From assembly GCA_001898705.1 (NCBI GenBank), contig MKUU01000011.1, positions 1 through 64,000 of the forward strand: a stretch of DNA of 64,000 bases, read 5' to 3'. The stretch comes from Caedibacter sp. 38-128. Lineage in GTDB: Bacteria; Pseudomonadota; Alphaproteobacteria; Caedimonadales; Caedimonadaceae. The position numbers were made by a program, and so were the translations under genes. The notes under the pieces are model-generated. The model was not told the DNA's origin. It did no database searches and saw nothing but the letters and a program-made list of their open reading frames with translations. Position 1 is the first letter of the stretch, and each line of letters opens with the position of its first letter. Shown in pieces: positions 25,891 to 35,496 of the stretch.

Positions 25891-27102
25891 TTAAAATTTT
25901 AAGTTTTTAAAATAACCTAATACACCTTGCGATTCTTTAGATTTCTTCTCTCTTCCTAAAAGATGATTTATGATTGCTAAAACCCCTTCACAAGCCGGCC
26001 CCTTCATTTTGTTAACAAGAGGTGTGCCATCTCTTAAAGCTTCCAAAGGATTTAGGGGATCAAAGGCTATTTCAAGCGCAACCTTATATTGCAAAGCTTC
26101 TTCAAACATCTCACGGGTTAATTCCCCTGCTTTATACTGGCCTAGCTTGTTTGCAACAATAATGATCTCTTGATCTGGAACAAGACGATCTTTGAAAAGT
26201 TCTAAAAATCTTGATGTTTCTTTAAGTCCTATAAGAGAATAATCTGTTGTCACAACAATAATATTCGATCTTTGCAAAAGAAAGGTATTAGAAGGTGTTA
26301 AAAAATTCCTGGGTAAATCTACAAGAACGAAATGAACATTCGATAGCAATTCTTGAGTTATTGATTTAATGGCCTCTAGGCTGAGGTTTGGCTGATCTTG
26401 AAGAGGTGTTTGAGAGCTTAAGATCATAAGATTTTGCCCAACGTGGGTCATTGATCTATTAATTAAAGTCTCATCGATACGCTCTGGCGTCTCAAAAAGC
26501 TCTTGTAATCCCATTGAAGGTTCTAGATTAAAAAAGTGAGGAATAATTCCCAATTGAATATCTAAATCAATAATCGCAACTTTTTTACTTTCTTTCTCAG
26601 CAAGCGCCCATGCATTATTCGCTACCAATGTTGAAACACCAACTCCACCGTGTGAACCAATAAATGTCACTAACTTACCTGATTTATTAAATTTTCCCGG
26701 TTGAGATATCTTTTTTTCTTCTAAAAGAATATGCTCTAGTGTTTTAAAAATATGCATAGATGTCAAAGGCTTAACTAGGTAATCTTTAATTCCTAACCGC
26801 ATTAAATCTCTAAATAGTCCAACTTCATTACGATTTCCAACCGTAATAACTTCAACACCAGGCTCGCAAACTTCTGCTAATTTCATCATATCCGTCATTG
26901 GAAGTTTTGACTCACTGATGTCGATCAATAAAATATCTGGTGATTGATTGCTTTTAAGATATTTTAGGCATTCTTCTATGCCTCCTTTTTTTACTTCAAA
27001 GGAGATACCTAAATTAGTTAAGGATGTCGCTTGAACAGCTCCCACTGACGCATCATCAGTTAAAAAACATAGTAAAGAATTTGGATTATTATTTTGAGCC
27101 AC
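25891..27102 (-). CDS. cpaE: Pilus localisation protein CpaE/TadZ
   Basis: CpaE places the Tad machinery at a cell pole. Residues 1-130 form a receiver-like domain (ILLIDISESKLPMTDMMKL, LGIKDYLVKPLTS). Residues 145-380 are a ParA/MinD-type ATPase with the atypical loop SHGGVGVSTLVAN, lacking the usual Lys as in many TadZ proteins, and IIDLDIQLG. It lies between cpaD and cpaF in the usual order. Confidence 0.9.
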   Translation of the reverse strand: MAQNNNPNSLLCFLTDDASVGAVQATSLTNLGISFEVKKGGIEECLKYLKSNQSPDILLIDISESKLPMTDMMKLAEVCEPGVEVITVGNRNEVGLFRDLMRLGIKDYLVKPLTSMHIFKTLEHILLEEKKISQPGKFNKSGKLVTFIGSHGGVGVSTLVANNAWALAEKESKKVAIIDLDIQLGIIPHFFNLEPSMGLQELFETPERIDETLINRSMTHVGQNLMILSSQTPLQDQPNLSLEAIKSITQELLSNVHFVLVDLPRNFLTPSNTFLLQRSNIIVVTTDYSLIGLKETSRFLELFKDRLVPDQEIIIVANKLGQYKAGELTREMFEEALQYKVALEIAFDPLNPLEALRDGTPLVNKMKGPACEGVLAIINHLLGREKKSKESQGVLGYFKNLKF

Positions 27103-27121
27103 CTAAAAACCTCATTTTTTT

Positions 27122-27793
27122 CTATTTTGCGTCACTGATCTTTTCAATCTTTACTGTTTTCATTTTATCCGTCTGATAACGCTCAACGCTCATACTATTA
27201 TATTGACCATTAGAACTTTCTAAATCCTTACCAACAATCAAATCTTTTGGATCAACAATCATTTGCGCTAAATTAGATTTATTTGTGCACCCAAAATTTT
27301 CTTCTCCTTCGGGAGCAACACGACTATCCATCACTTGATCCCACCCAGGACACTGCACAGCACGGCGATCATACCACTCTAGCTCAATCACGATCATATC
27401 AGATTCCCATTTCACTTGAGGGTTGTGCCAATTAATTTCGTCAAGGATTTGAATCGAAGAACGTGGAACACCTAAATCATTAAAAATTCGAATTAAATGA
27501 TTAATACGTGCCTTTGTTTGAGCGTTTTCTCGTCTTGCCTTCAAGTGAGGACCTATAATGCTCACATGAATATCCTGAGCCTTCTGAGCTTGTTCAATTT
27601 TCGTTTTGAGATCCAGAGCTTCTTTAGTGGTAAGCTTAACTCTATGTTTTGATTGATAGTGAATTAACTGAGAAACTGTCCTTTTCTCCACTAAAGGCTG
27701 TTCGGGACGCACATAATTTATGTCTCGTTCAAGATAACATCCTGGTAACATAACGGAAGAAGTTAGTAGTAGTGCAATTAAATTCTTAAACAT
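27122..27793 (-). CDS. cpaD: Pilus assembly lipoprotein CpaD
   Basis: CpaD is an outer-membrane-associated lipoprotein that helps the CpaC secretin. The 223-residue product has a lipobox (SSVMLPGC, Cys19). Its central PDB-like region (VSIIGPHLKA) and the C-terminal segment with CPGWDQVMDSR, NFGCTNKSNLAQMI and PKDLIVG are typical of CpaD. It starts ten bases after cpaC. Confidence 0.85.
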   Translation of the reverse strand: MFKNLIALLLTSSVMLPGCYLERDINYVRPEQPLVEKRTVSQLIHYQSKHRVKLTTKEALDLKTKIEQAQKAQDIHVSIIGPHLKARRENAQTKARINHLIRIFNDLGVPRSSIQILDEINWHNPQVKWESDMIVIELEWYDRRAVQCPGWDQVMDSRVAPEGEENFGCTNKSNLAQMIVDPKDLIVGKDLESSNGQYNSMSVERYQTDKMKTVKIEKISDAK

Positions 27794-27803
27794 ATTGCTC
27801 TCC

Positions 27804-29228
27804 TTATTCTACATTGAACCCTGCAACGCCAAAGAGACGATGCTCAGGTGATTCTTCAATGACTTGATCTGGTGTTACATTTTTACGATTAAGTCTCTTC
27901 ATGAAGAGTGTCTCTAAATTAGAGGCATGTTTTACACCATCTGTTGGTAATTTAAGTGCTTTAGGATCTGAATTTGGTTCCACAATATAAGGCGTCACAA
28001 TGATCACGAGTTCACTTTGTTCTCGTTGAAAATCAGTTGATCTGAAAAGAGCGCCTAGAATGGGGATATCACCAACTCCAGGAAGTTGAGAATATGAATT
28101 TGCTGTATTGGCTGTAATAAGCCCCGCAATTGCTAAACTTTGTCCACTGCCAAGCTCAACTGAAGTTTCAGCTCTTCTTGTTTTAAGAGCAGGAACACGA
28201 ACAGGAATTGATGAATTCCCAACCGGGATAGCAAGTGCATTGCTATCATCCAATTCACTGACTTCTGGACGAACACGTAAATTAATCAGGTTTGATGAAA
28301 GAACAGTTGGTGTAAAAGCAAGACTGATACCAAACTGTTTAAATTCAATCGTAATATTGGTATCTTGAGGCACAGGGAAAGGAAATTCACCGCCTGCAAG
28401 AAAGCTTGCTGTTTCACCTGAGACAGCAATTAAATTTGGTTCTGCCAGAATCGTGCCTAGCCCCTCTTGATCTAAAGCATCAATCAAAGCACTAAAATTA
28501 CTAACTCCATCATTAAATGCCGCCCCCATACTTCCTAACTGCGGAATTCCACTATGACGCTCAAAAGCCCCACCTACGATAGGCGCACGTCCTGTCATCA
28601 GACCATAAGTAAAATGAGCGGGAGAATTAACAACAGATGACCAGTTAATATTTAATTTATTGAGTGTTGATCTTCTCACTTCTGCAATTTTTACTTTTAA
28701 CAAAACTTGGGTTTTAGTCCCAATTTGAAGATTGTTAATAATACTATCCTTTGAGCCAGTGTGTTTCGCTGCAACATCTACAATCTTCTTTGCTGTCGCT
28801 GGTGTCGACACTTTTCCATTTAAAACAACGCCCCCTGGCGTCGAAATTGTTTGGATGTCTTCATAAGGATAAAGCGCTTTCAACGTTTGATTAAGTTGAG
28901 TTAAATTATGTGTGACTTTGAGTTGAAGCTGCAAAATAAGCTTACCGTCTTTATTGGTTGCAAATACAGTGGTCACACCGGGTTTATTACCAAAAACGTA
29001 AGCTACTTTAGGATTATTAAGTTGAACATCAGCAATTTCGGGATTTGCAACAAAGATCTCAGCAATTTGATCTTCAAGATGAACTGTTTCAGCAACGTTT
29101 TGCTCGATTGTCATCTCTTTAATAGCATACGCCTCATTTACAATAAATATTAAACCAAGCGTATAAATAAAGAGCGGCATTTTATTCTTAAATAAATTAT
29201 ACATCTTCCATCCCTGTATTAAATTCAT
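27804..29228 (-). CDS. cpaC: Outer-membrane secretin CpaC/RcpA
   Basis: The secretin forms the outer-membrane pore for the Flp pilus. The product has an exported N-terminus, a BON-like/pilus-N domain (VHLEDQIAEIFVANPEIADV) and a secretin core with RRAETSVELGSGQSLAIAGL then LPGVGDIPILGALFRS and ELVIIVTPYIVEP. Two starts are possible, 29228 and 29204; the second follows GGGATGGAAG. It lies six bases after cpaB. Confidence 0.92.
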   Translation of the reverse strand: MNLIQGWKMYNLFKNKMPLFIYTLGLIFIVNEAYAIKEMTIEQNVAETVHLEDQIAEIFVANPEIADVQLNNPKVAYVFGNKPGVTTVFATNKDGKLILQLQLKVTHNLTQLNQTLKALYPYEDIQTISTPGGVVLNGKVSTPATAKKIVDVAAKHTGSKDSIINNLQIGTKTQVLLKVKIAEVRRSTLNKLNINWSSVVNSPAHFTYGLMTGRAPIVGGAFERHSGIPQLGSMGAAFNDGVSNFSALIDALDQEGLGTILAEPNLIAVSGETASFLAGGEFPFPVPQDTNITIEFKQFGISLAFTPTVLSSNLINLRVRPEVSELDDSNALAIPVGNSSIPVRVPALKTRRAETSVELGSGQSLAIAGLITANTANSYSQLPGVGDIPILGALFRSTDFQREQSELVIIVTPYIVEPNSDPKALKLPTDGVKHASNLETLFMKRLNRKNVTPDQVIEESPEHRLFGVAGFNVE

Positions 29229-29233
29229 CTCTT

Positions 29234-30034
29234 CTACTCTTTTAAAGTGACTTGTGATTTATCTTTCCCCCGAATCATGGTCACAACTTTTATTTTGTTA
29301 TCTTCTGACGGTTGTTCCACTTTTATTACAGGAGAGGCTTTTGCTTCTGCGGGTTCATTAAAAGCGCTCCGCAAACTGATGATAATATCTCCGCCTCGTA
29401 TCGAGGCCGCGAGATCTTCTGCTTGATCAGCAGTCACCTCTAAAGTCATTGTTTTAGGTTGATCTGACTTCTTTTCCTCAAGATTTTGTAAAGAATGATC
29501 AACTGCAAGAATCCGGACACCCTTAATGATTGTTTGGCCAAAGTACCCTTCCCCCATTTCTTGAGATCTTTTGGGAATCACAACGTCAATAATATCTCCA
29601 GGCGCCAAAAAGCTTGGCGCATTTGCGATCTTTGTAAAAGGAATTGTAACACCTCTCATTCCTGCACGAATAATAGCAGATAGAATACTTTTCCCTTTAA
29701 GGGTAACAACATTGGGAAGCTTAATTGGCTCATTCGCCAAAATTGCAAATCTTACAGTTGCCCCGTTTATAGACTTTAATTCTTCTGTTTTGTCTTTCGT
29801 GATATAATGAGGGTTCAAAGCTTTTAAGGGCCACTCTTTCCAAACAAGCTTTTCGACTGAAATAATGGTTCCTGGAGGTAATTCAGTGGGTGAAGTTAAA
29901 ACCAAAACAGTATCGTTTTTAGATTTTTTTTCGGCGGACTTATCGTTTTTATTAAAAAAACCTTGTAATAATACAGTTAATAAAACGGCAAAAACTAAGG
30001 ACCCTAAAACGAGAAATATACTTTTAGATTTCAT
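29234..30034 (-). CDS. cpaB: Flp pilus assembly protein CpaB/RcpC
   Basis: CpaB supports secretin assembly from the periplasm. The 266-residue product has one N-terminal membrane segment and a SAF domain (LPPGTIISVEKLVWKEWPL). The RcpC/CpaB core follows (AGMRGVTIPFTKIANAPSFL, PGDIIDVVIP, TLEVTADQAEDLAASIRGGD). It lies five bases after cpaA and before the secretin, as usual. Confidence 0.9.
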   Translation of the reverse strand: MKSKSIFLVLGSLVFAVLLTVLLQGFFNKNDKSAEKKSKNDTVLVLTSPTELPPGTIISVEKLVWKEWPLKALNPHYITKDKTEELKSINGATVRFAILANEPIKLPNVVTLKGKSILSAIIRAGMRGVTIPFTKIANAPSFLAPGDIIDVVIPKRSQEMGEGYFGQTIIKGVRILAVDHSLQNLEEKKSDQPKTMTLEVTADQAEDLAASIRGGDIIISLRSAFNEPAEAKASPVIKVEQPSEDNKIKVVTMIRGKDKSQVTLKE

Positions 30035-30038
30035 CTAT

Positions 30039-30593
30039 TTAAGCCCCCCAAATTTTTATATAAGTTACCGTTAAACATCCCCCACATATGGCAATACCAT
30101 AAGGAAGGATCAATTTTTTACTTCCTATTGAGCGATTACTTTTAAAAGGCAAATCCTCATAACGTTTATAAAACGCCCACATAAAGCCATCTTGAAGAAT
30201 TTTAGTTAAGAATAAGTTTATTTTTAGACGAATTTTATCTATTTGATCTGCAAATGAGATATAAAAAATACCTAACAAACCTCCACAAATACTCGTTACA
30301 AATATAAATAAAAGAAAATTTGTGCTTCCCGCCCATAATGCACAAACAGCTAAAAGTTTCGCATCTCCTGCCCCTAAAACCCGAACGGCATAAAGCAAAA
30401 AACTTATCCCCAATGTTCCTGCTGAAAAAAGAAGAGCTTCTATAATTTTTTCAAAAGGATAAAAAATGATACTCCCCATAAAGAAGACCAATGCAATGAG
30501 AATACAAATAATATTGGGAATACGATAAAAGAGGAAATCAAATAAAGCAGCACAACATGCTAACAGGCTAAAAATAATATAAAATGTTTGCAC
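30039..30593 (-). CDS. cpaA: Prepilin peptidase CpaA/TadV
   Basis: CpaA is the A24 aspartic peptidase that removes leaders from Flp and TadE/F pseudopilins at the inner membrane. The 184-residue product has six hydrophobic segments and both catalytic Asp motifs: FDFLFYRIPN and VLGAGDAKLLA (GxGDxK type). It is the first gene of the cpaA-tadC operon. In most Tad loci an Flp pilin gene lies just upstream, but none is visible here. Confidence 0.9.
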   Translation of the reverse strand: MQTFYIIFSLLACCAALFDFLFYRIPNIICILIALVFFMGSIIFYPFEKIIEALLFSAGTLGISFLLYAVRVLGAGDAKLLAVCALWAGSTNFLLFIFVTSICGGLLGIFYISFADQIDKIRLKINLFLTKILQDGFMWAFYKRYEDLPFKSNRSIGSKKLILPYGIAICGGCLTVTYIKIWGA

Positions 30594-30766
30594 TTAAATT
30601 GGCTCCTAAAACTTAGTACGATTTTTAATTAACGTTGACTTAAATTATGATTAACCATATCCTCAAACATATTAAATTTTTGTTAATTCAATAAATTATG
30701 TAAAAATAAATTTTTAGCGTAAAAAAAAAATTTATTTACTTGTTGCAACAAATAAAGGCTAAATAA

Positions 30767-31792
30767 ATGAGGTTTAAGATCGCAAAATTTATACCAGCAT
30801 TATTGACTTCAGTCGTTATATGCAGCTGCGCAGATCAAGAAAAAATTTATGCTGATAGCTCTTCCGCTTCCTTATTAAGAATTGCAGAATCAATGCAAAA
30901 GTCTCAGGATTTTGCGACCGCAAAAAAACTCTATCAACAAATTTTAGACACCTCTCCTAATCATATCGACGCACGACTTGGCCTTGCGATCATCCTCCTT
31001 GAAGAAGGAAAACGAAATGAAGCCATACAATTACTTGAGGAAACTTCAAAACTTCATCCTCACCACCTTCCTGCGTTAAAAGCGCTTGGAAAGGCGTATG
31101 TTGCAACAAACAATGGGGATAAATGCGAAATTGTCTATAAAAAGATGCTTGCAATATCCCCCGGAGATGCCCTTATTCTGAATGGCCTTGGGATTTGCTC
31201 CGACCTTAAAAGTCAACATAATCAAGCCCAAACATGGTATAAAAAAGCGCTTGAAATAGATCATAGTAATATCAGCATTCAATCGAATTTAGGTCTATCT
31301 TTAGCCCTTGGAGGTAAGTTTGAAGAAGGAATTCATTATCTTACCAAGTTAAGTCAACATCCTAAAGCAACACCGAATGTAAAACATAATCTTGCTGTTG
31401 CTTATGCTCTGGCAGGCGATAGTCAAAAAGCAAATCAGTATTTCAAAGATGGTCTTGACCCAAAATCCATTCAAAAAAACATTAACTTTTTATCATCTCT
31501 TAATAGTCAAGAAGCTGCTAATTTAACTATTAAGCCATCTAAGCTTGAGCCCCTGGAGACTTCAAAAACACCCGTAAAGTCCGCTAAGAACAAGAAGAAA
31601 AACCTTAACAAAAAACTTACAGATTCTTCCAAAACAGGACCAAGTCTCTCTCAAGAGAATACAGAGACTTCTTCCGTTCCACCTAAAAATCCTCCTACCG
31701 ATAAAAACCTCAATTCACCATCAAAAGAATCACTACTTAACAATAATGATCTTCTTGACAGTTTCTCCAATCTGACTGAAGAACGTATATAA
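30767..31792 (+). CDS. tadD: TPR lipoprotein TadD-like
   Basis: TadD is a TPR lipoprotein needed for pilus assembly. The 341-residue product has a lipobox (TSVVICSC) and about five TPR units (ATAKKLYQQILDTSPNHIDA, ALKALGKAYVATNNGDKCEI, IQSNLGLSLALGGKFEEGI). The C-terminal 90 residues are Lys/Ser/Pro-rich and probably disordered. It is transcribed away from cpaA and towards tadG. Its last 60 bases overlap the end of tadG tail to tail. Confidence 0.85.
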   Translation: MRFKIAKFIPALLTSVVICSCADQEKIYADSSSASLLRIAESMQKSQDFATAKKLYQQILDTSPNHIDARLGLAIILLEEGKRNEAIQLLEETSKLHPHHLPALKALGKAYVATNNGDKCEIVYKKMLAISPGDALILNGLGICSDLKSQHNQAQTWYKKALEIDHSNISIQSNLGLSLALGGKFEEGIHYLTKLSQHPKATPNVKHNLAVAYALAGDSQKANQYFKDGLDPKSIQKNINFLSSLNSQEAANLTIKPSKLEPLETSKTPVKSAKNKKKNLNKKLTDSSKTGPSLSQENTETSSVPPKNPPTDKNLNSPSKESLLNNNDLLDSFSNLTEERI

Positions 31793-33151
31793 TTGTTGTG
31801 AGTTTTCGGCTTGAAAAGCCCATTCAGGTTTGCTGGCACATTGTTTATAAATAGTTTTTGCTTGTGAATCAGAAACTTGAAAGGTTACCGTGAATATTTG
31901 AATTCCTGTCGCCTTAATCTTTGTACATAAATCCAATAAGCGACTATCGATTTTGCCTCTTGTTTGTGAAATCGTCGTGGTGCCGAGCAGTCCATCCTGG
32001 AGGCGACCATAAGCCGTTGGATCACCCGTTGGCTGGTATCCACTTTCATCAAACCAGTTATTCTCACCATCGGTCATGATCAAAAGATATTTTGTCACCT
32101 TATCATAAGCTTGAGGATTAATACTGCCCCACAACCCATTCCATTTTGGTGAAATCGTATTCCATCCCCACACAAGCCCTAGATTACCAAAAGTTCCTCC
32201 CCCATAAACGGGCGTGAATGTGCTGATTTTAGCTTTCAGAGTATCACGATTGTTCGTCAAAGGCATGATTGAGGGACCGCAGCTTCTATTTGGGCCAATT
32301 TTAACATTCGTAATAGGCGTCCTTACTGTTATCGAACCGTTAGGTCTTTCTTCCCAATCATTATCCCCTTTATTGGAACCATATTGCTTATAAGTCGTGT
32401 CAGCAAAGTAGACAGGCCATTTACGACTTGCACTGGGAGCATCGTCTTTATCCATAACATTACCAGTATCAATCGCTTTTACGCATCCTTCCCATGGAAC
32501 GTTCTTAGGAAATTTATTTAAAGTTGATGGATCAGAAAGCCACGCTGTGCGTTGAGAACCTATATTCACAGTTGCTACATAAGGAACAATTGAGACTGCC
32601 ATATTTTCTTTGGTATTATTGGGGCCATAAATGACATCAATGAGATTTCGAGCTGCTGAGATAAGTCCCCCAATTTTATTATTTGACGCCATCGATCCTG
32701 TCACGTCTAAGACAAGAGCTAATTCCAACCCCTCAAATGACCTTTGAACTTGTGAAAATGCCTTAACACGTAAGGACAAAATATCTGCAAATTTTCCAAT
32801 TATCGTTGGCATTGAACCTGAAACAGATACACTTACAAATTTTTGATCACTTGAGACGGTTACTTGAGGGGTCACAAATACGTCTTGCGTCCCATTGGGG
32901 AAATTGGCGTAAAATACCTTTCGTGCATTTGCTTGCACATCATTAATATTATAGCGTGCTCCGGCCAGCGCTGCTGCGTCGGCAGCATAAGCTAATTGCG
33001 TATTAATGTAAGAGGCCCGAGAGACCTCAATCGCAATTGCCGCAAGAATGATAAAAGGAATAAGAAGAAATGCAAACATCACATAAACTGCACCCTCTTC
33101 ATTGTTTCTCATTGATTTTAAATACTTTTTAAATTCTCTCATTATCGTCAC
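31733..33151 (-). CDS. tadG: TadG-like pilus protein with VWA domain
   Basis: The 472-residue product has an N-terminal TadE/TadG segment (NNEEGAVYVMFAFLLIPFI). A von Willebrand A domain follows, with a MIDAS motif (ALVLDVTGSM) and a distal KYLLIMTDGENNW. Such proteins are thought to anchor or pattern the Flp pilus at the envelope. Its start overlaps the preceding tadE/F gene by four bases. Its end overlaps tadD on the other strand by 60 bases. Confidence 0.88.
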   Translation of the reverse strand: MTIMREFKKYLKSMRNNEEGAVYVMFAFLLIPFIILAAIAIEVSRASYINTQLAYAADAAALAGARYNINDVQANARKVFYANFPNGTQDVFVTPQVTVSSDQKFVSVSVSGSMPTIIGKFADILSLRVKAFSQVQRSFEGLELALVLDVTGSMASNNKIGGLISAARNLIDVIYGPNNTKENMAVSIVPYVATVNIGSQRTAWLSDPSTLNKFPKNVPWEGCVKAIDTGNVMDKDDAPSASRKWPVYFADTTYKQYGSNKGDNDWEERPNGSITVRTPITNVKIGPNRSCGPSIMPLTNNRDTLKAKISTFTPVYGGGTFGNLGLVWGWNTISPKWNGLWGSINPQAYDKVTKYLLIMTDGENNWFDESGYQPTGDPTAYGRLQDGLLGTTTISQTRGKIDSRLLDLCTKIKATGIQIFTVTFQVSDSQAKTIYKQCASKPEWAFQAENSQQLYTFFSQIGETVKKIIIVK

Positions 33152-33726
33152 TCAGCTTTTAAAGTCGTCATGCTTCCCACTCTAGGAACAAAAACGGACA
33201 CATGATAAAGGGTCTTATTCGGAAAAAATCCTTTAAAAATAATTGGTTGATATTGATAAAAGACTTCTGTAATAACAACGGCTTGCTCATTCAAAACCGT
33301 AAGATTATTCGGCATGTTTGTTGGACGAGTCCCAACAGTTCCTAATCGACTAACAGCACCATTCATATTAACTTGCCAAGAAATCACCATTTTACTGGGA
33401 TCGGTTGTCAAACCATTGTTATATATTTGAGAAACGACAATTCTTCCCTGTGTATTAAATTCAAAAGGCTTTAAAAATGACCGTGCTGTATTTAAGATTC
33501 CCGTGATTCCGCTTCTTTTAATATCATCTCTGGTAATAGCATCCCCTAAAACACCTGCGGTTCGTATTAATTTATTGTTCAATAAAGTAAACATCACCAA
33601 CTCAAATACGCCGGCACAAAGCACAAATATCAGCGGGAGAATAACCGCAAATTCAATCAAGACGCTTCCTCTGTTTTTTCGAAAAAAATTAATTAAAAGT
33701 TTCACTTCATCCTCTTTAATTTTCAA
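33148..33726 (-). CDS. TadE/TadF-type pseudopilin
   Basis: The 192-residue product has the prepilin-like motif NRGSVLIEFAVILPLIFVL near the N-terminus, where CpaA is expected to cut after the Gly, followed by one membrane helix and a periplasmic beta-rich domain. TadE and TadF are minor pseudopilins needed for Flp assembly. It overlaps both flanking genes by a few bases (11 with the upstream tadE, 4 with tadG), so the three are translated together. Confidence 0.85.
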   Translation of the reverse strand: MKIKEDEVKLLINFFRKNRGSVLIEFAVILPLIFVLCAGVFELVMFTLLNNKLIRTAGVLGDAITRDDIKRSGITGILNTARSFLKPFEFNTQGRIVVSQIYNNGLTTDPSKMVISWQVNMNGAVSRLGTVGTRPTNMPNNLTVLNEQAVVITEVFYQYQPIIFKGFFPNKTLYHVSVFVPRVGSMTTLKAE

Positions 33727-34216
33727 ATCCTTCGTTCATTACTGGCGTTTGAGCCTTTAAAACAATCAAGTTAGAAGTCCCAAAAATAGGAATTGTCGTA
33801 TTCCAGGTATATTGAACTTGATATTTAACGGCTTGGCTCCCATTTCCCGATCCATTTGATGCTGAGGTATTGGCATCCAGAGCTTGAAAATTGGGGTACG
33901 AATTAATCGTAATTGTGAGATTACTGGGGTTTATAAGGCCTCCACTATAGTCTCTGGCGACTGTTTGAATGCGGCTGCGAATTTCGCTATCACGCGCACC
34001 GGATCCTTGGCCAGAGATCCCATAACGAGCCGCTTCACGAATAGAGGCTTCTAAAGCATTCTCAATGATCAATACTGCACTCAGTTGAATAACCGCAAAG
34101 ATAAAAAAGATAAATATCGGCACCATGATTGCAAATTCAACAATTGACGCCCCTTCTTCTTGGCGCAATTTATGAAAAAATGTCTGCCATAACTTACTAA
34201 ATTTTTTCCTCACCAT
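33716..34216 (-). CDS. tadE: TadE-type pseudopilin
   Basis: This is the first gene of the tadE-tadE/F-tadG operon. The 166-residue product has the pseudopilin start EEGASIVEFAIMVPIFIFFI, one membrane helix and a short periplasmic domain. The motif G-A-S-I-V-E-F matches TadE, with Glu five residues after the cleavage Gly. Confidence 0.87.
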   Translation of the reverse strand: MVRKKFSKLWQTFFHKLRQEEGASIVEFAIMVPIFIFFIFAVIQLSAVLIIENALEASIREAARYGISGQGSGARDSEIRSRIQTVARDYSGGLINPSNLTITINSYPNFQALDANTSASNGSGNGSQAVKYQVQYTWNTTIPIFGTSNLIVLKAQTPVMNEGFEN

Positions 34217-34590
34217 GAGGAACCTCGCCTTATTAATGGATATTATTATAAGAGGATTGTATTAAGGATTGGTTAAGCTATTTAAAGGCACTCGCCTATC
34301 TTAGATAACGATTTTTCTTAATATTCTGTTCTATTTTAACCTCATTATCTATTGAAAATATAAGCTTTTTTGTCGGTTTTTCTTGATAAAAGTTACGAAA
34401 CATGTTACATTAATAATATAAGCTTTAAATCATCATAAGTAATTGAATTTCTTTTCCTTACATGGGCGCTTGTAGGAAGATTGTTAACCGAATAAATAAA
34501 GGAGAAATTAAAGTGCCAATAACATAAATTTAGGGTCTTTTCCCTTAAACAGTAAGTCGTTATAAAAACAATAAAATAATGGAGGCTTTT
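34217..34590. other. Divergent promoter region between the Tad operon and truB
   Basis: The 370 AT-rich bases separate divergent operons and must contain both promoters. I cannot place them with confidence. No Flp pilin open frame is present on either strand, although this is one of the usual places for it. Confidence 0.55.
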
Positions 34591-35478
34591 ATGTCTATCC
34601 ACGGATGGATTATTATTGATAAACCGCTTAACATGACATCAACCGATGTGGTGCGAGCAATTAAAAGAAAATTCCCCAAAACCAAAGTGGGGCATGCTGG
34701 AACATTAGATCCTTTAGCGACGGGTGTTCTGCCTATTGCTTTAGGAGAAGCAACAAAAACGATACCTTATCTCTCGGAACAAAAGAAAACATATCGTTTT
34801 GAGGTGACTTGGGGTGAACAAACAACGACAGATGATGCAGAAGGTGACACTATGCTAACCTCCTGTTATCGCCCCTCTGAAGAAGAAATAATGGCGATCT
34901 TGCCACAATTTACTGGACAAATTAGCCAAGCTCCACCGCGATTTTCTGCCATCAAAGTCGCCGGAAAAAGGGCTTATGATTTAGCCCGTAGTGGTGAAGA
35001 TTTCTCACTTCCCCCTCGCCCCGCTCAAATTTACACTTTGAGACTGCTTGAGGTTAAATCTTCTGATATTGCACAATTTGAAGTGGAATGCCAAAAAGGA
35101 ACCTATGTACGAAGCCTTGCACGCGATATGGCAAAAGCCTTAGGAACATATGGGTTTGCGAGCATGATTGATCGCACAGCGGTCGGCTCTTTTTATAAAG
35201 ATACAGCTTTATCATATGAAACGCTTGCAATTTGTGATGAAAAGATTCTAAAAAGAGACCATGTGCAAAATCTCATTGCAGGGCTGGACGACATCCCGGC
35301 TGTAATGATTAACGAACAGGAAGTTGAGAAAGTTCGTTGTGGTCAAGAACTCCACACTTCTCTTTTGCTTTCTGGCGAGCTTTGTCTTCTTTGCCTTCAT
35401 ACCGCAGAGAATCCCATTGCGATTGCACATATAAAGGGCGAAAGGATTCTGCCCAAACGCGTATTTGTATTAAATTAA
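34591..35478 (+). CDS. truB: tRNA pseudouridine-55 synthase
   Basis: TruB makes pseudouridine at position 55 in the T loop of tRNAs. The start at 34591 (MSIHGWIIIDKPLNMTSTDV) follows GGAGG at 34581-34585, which rules out the ATG at 34579. The catalytic Asp lies in HAGTLDPLATGVLP, and the motif KGTYVRSLARDM is present. Length about 295 residues, normal. It heads the truB-rpsO-pnp group, a classic bacterial order. Confidence 0.95.
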   Translation: MSIHGWIIIDKPLNMTSTDVVRAIKRKFPKTKVGHAGTLDPLATGVLPIALGEATKTIPYLSEQKKTYRFEVTWGEQTTTDDAEGDTMLTSCYRPSEEEIMAILPQFTGQISQAPPRFSAIKVAGKRAYDLARSGEDFSLPPRPAQIYTLRLLEVKSSDIAQFEVECQKGTYVRSLARDMAKALGTYGFASMIDRTAVGSFYKDTALSYETLAICDEKILKRDHVQNLIAGLDDIPAVMINEQEVEKVRCGQELHTSLLLSGELCLLCLHTAENPIAIAHIKGERILPKRVFVLN

Positions 35479-35496
35479 CGAAGAAAGGAATGCACG

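Noticed and set aside
30743-30753. TTGTTGCAACA sequence upstream of tadD as another IS end
   Set aside because: Only the short core matches; the flanking bases do not continue like the IS6-type ends elsewhere in the window.
21978-34216. Type II secretion or type IV pilus locus
   Set aside because: The gene set (CpaB, CpaD, CpaE with ParA fold, TadE/F/G, TadB+TadC pair) is specific for Tad/Flp systems.
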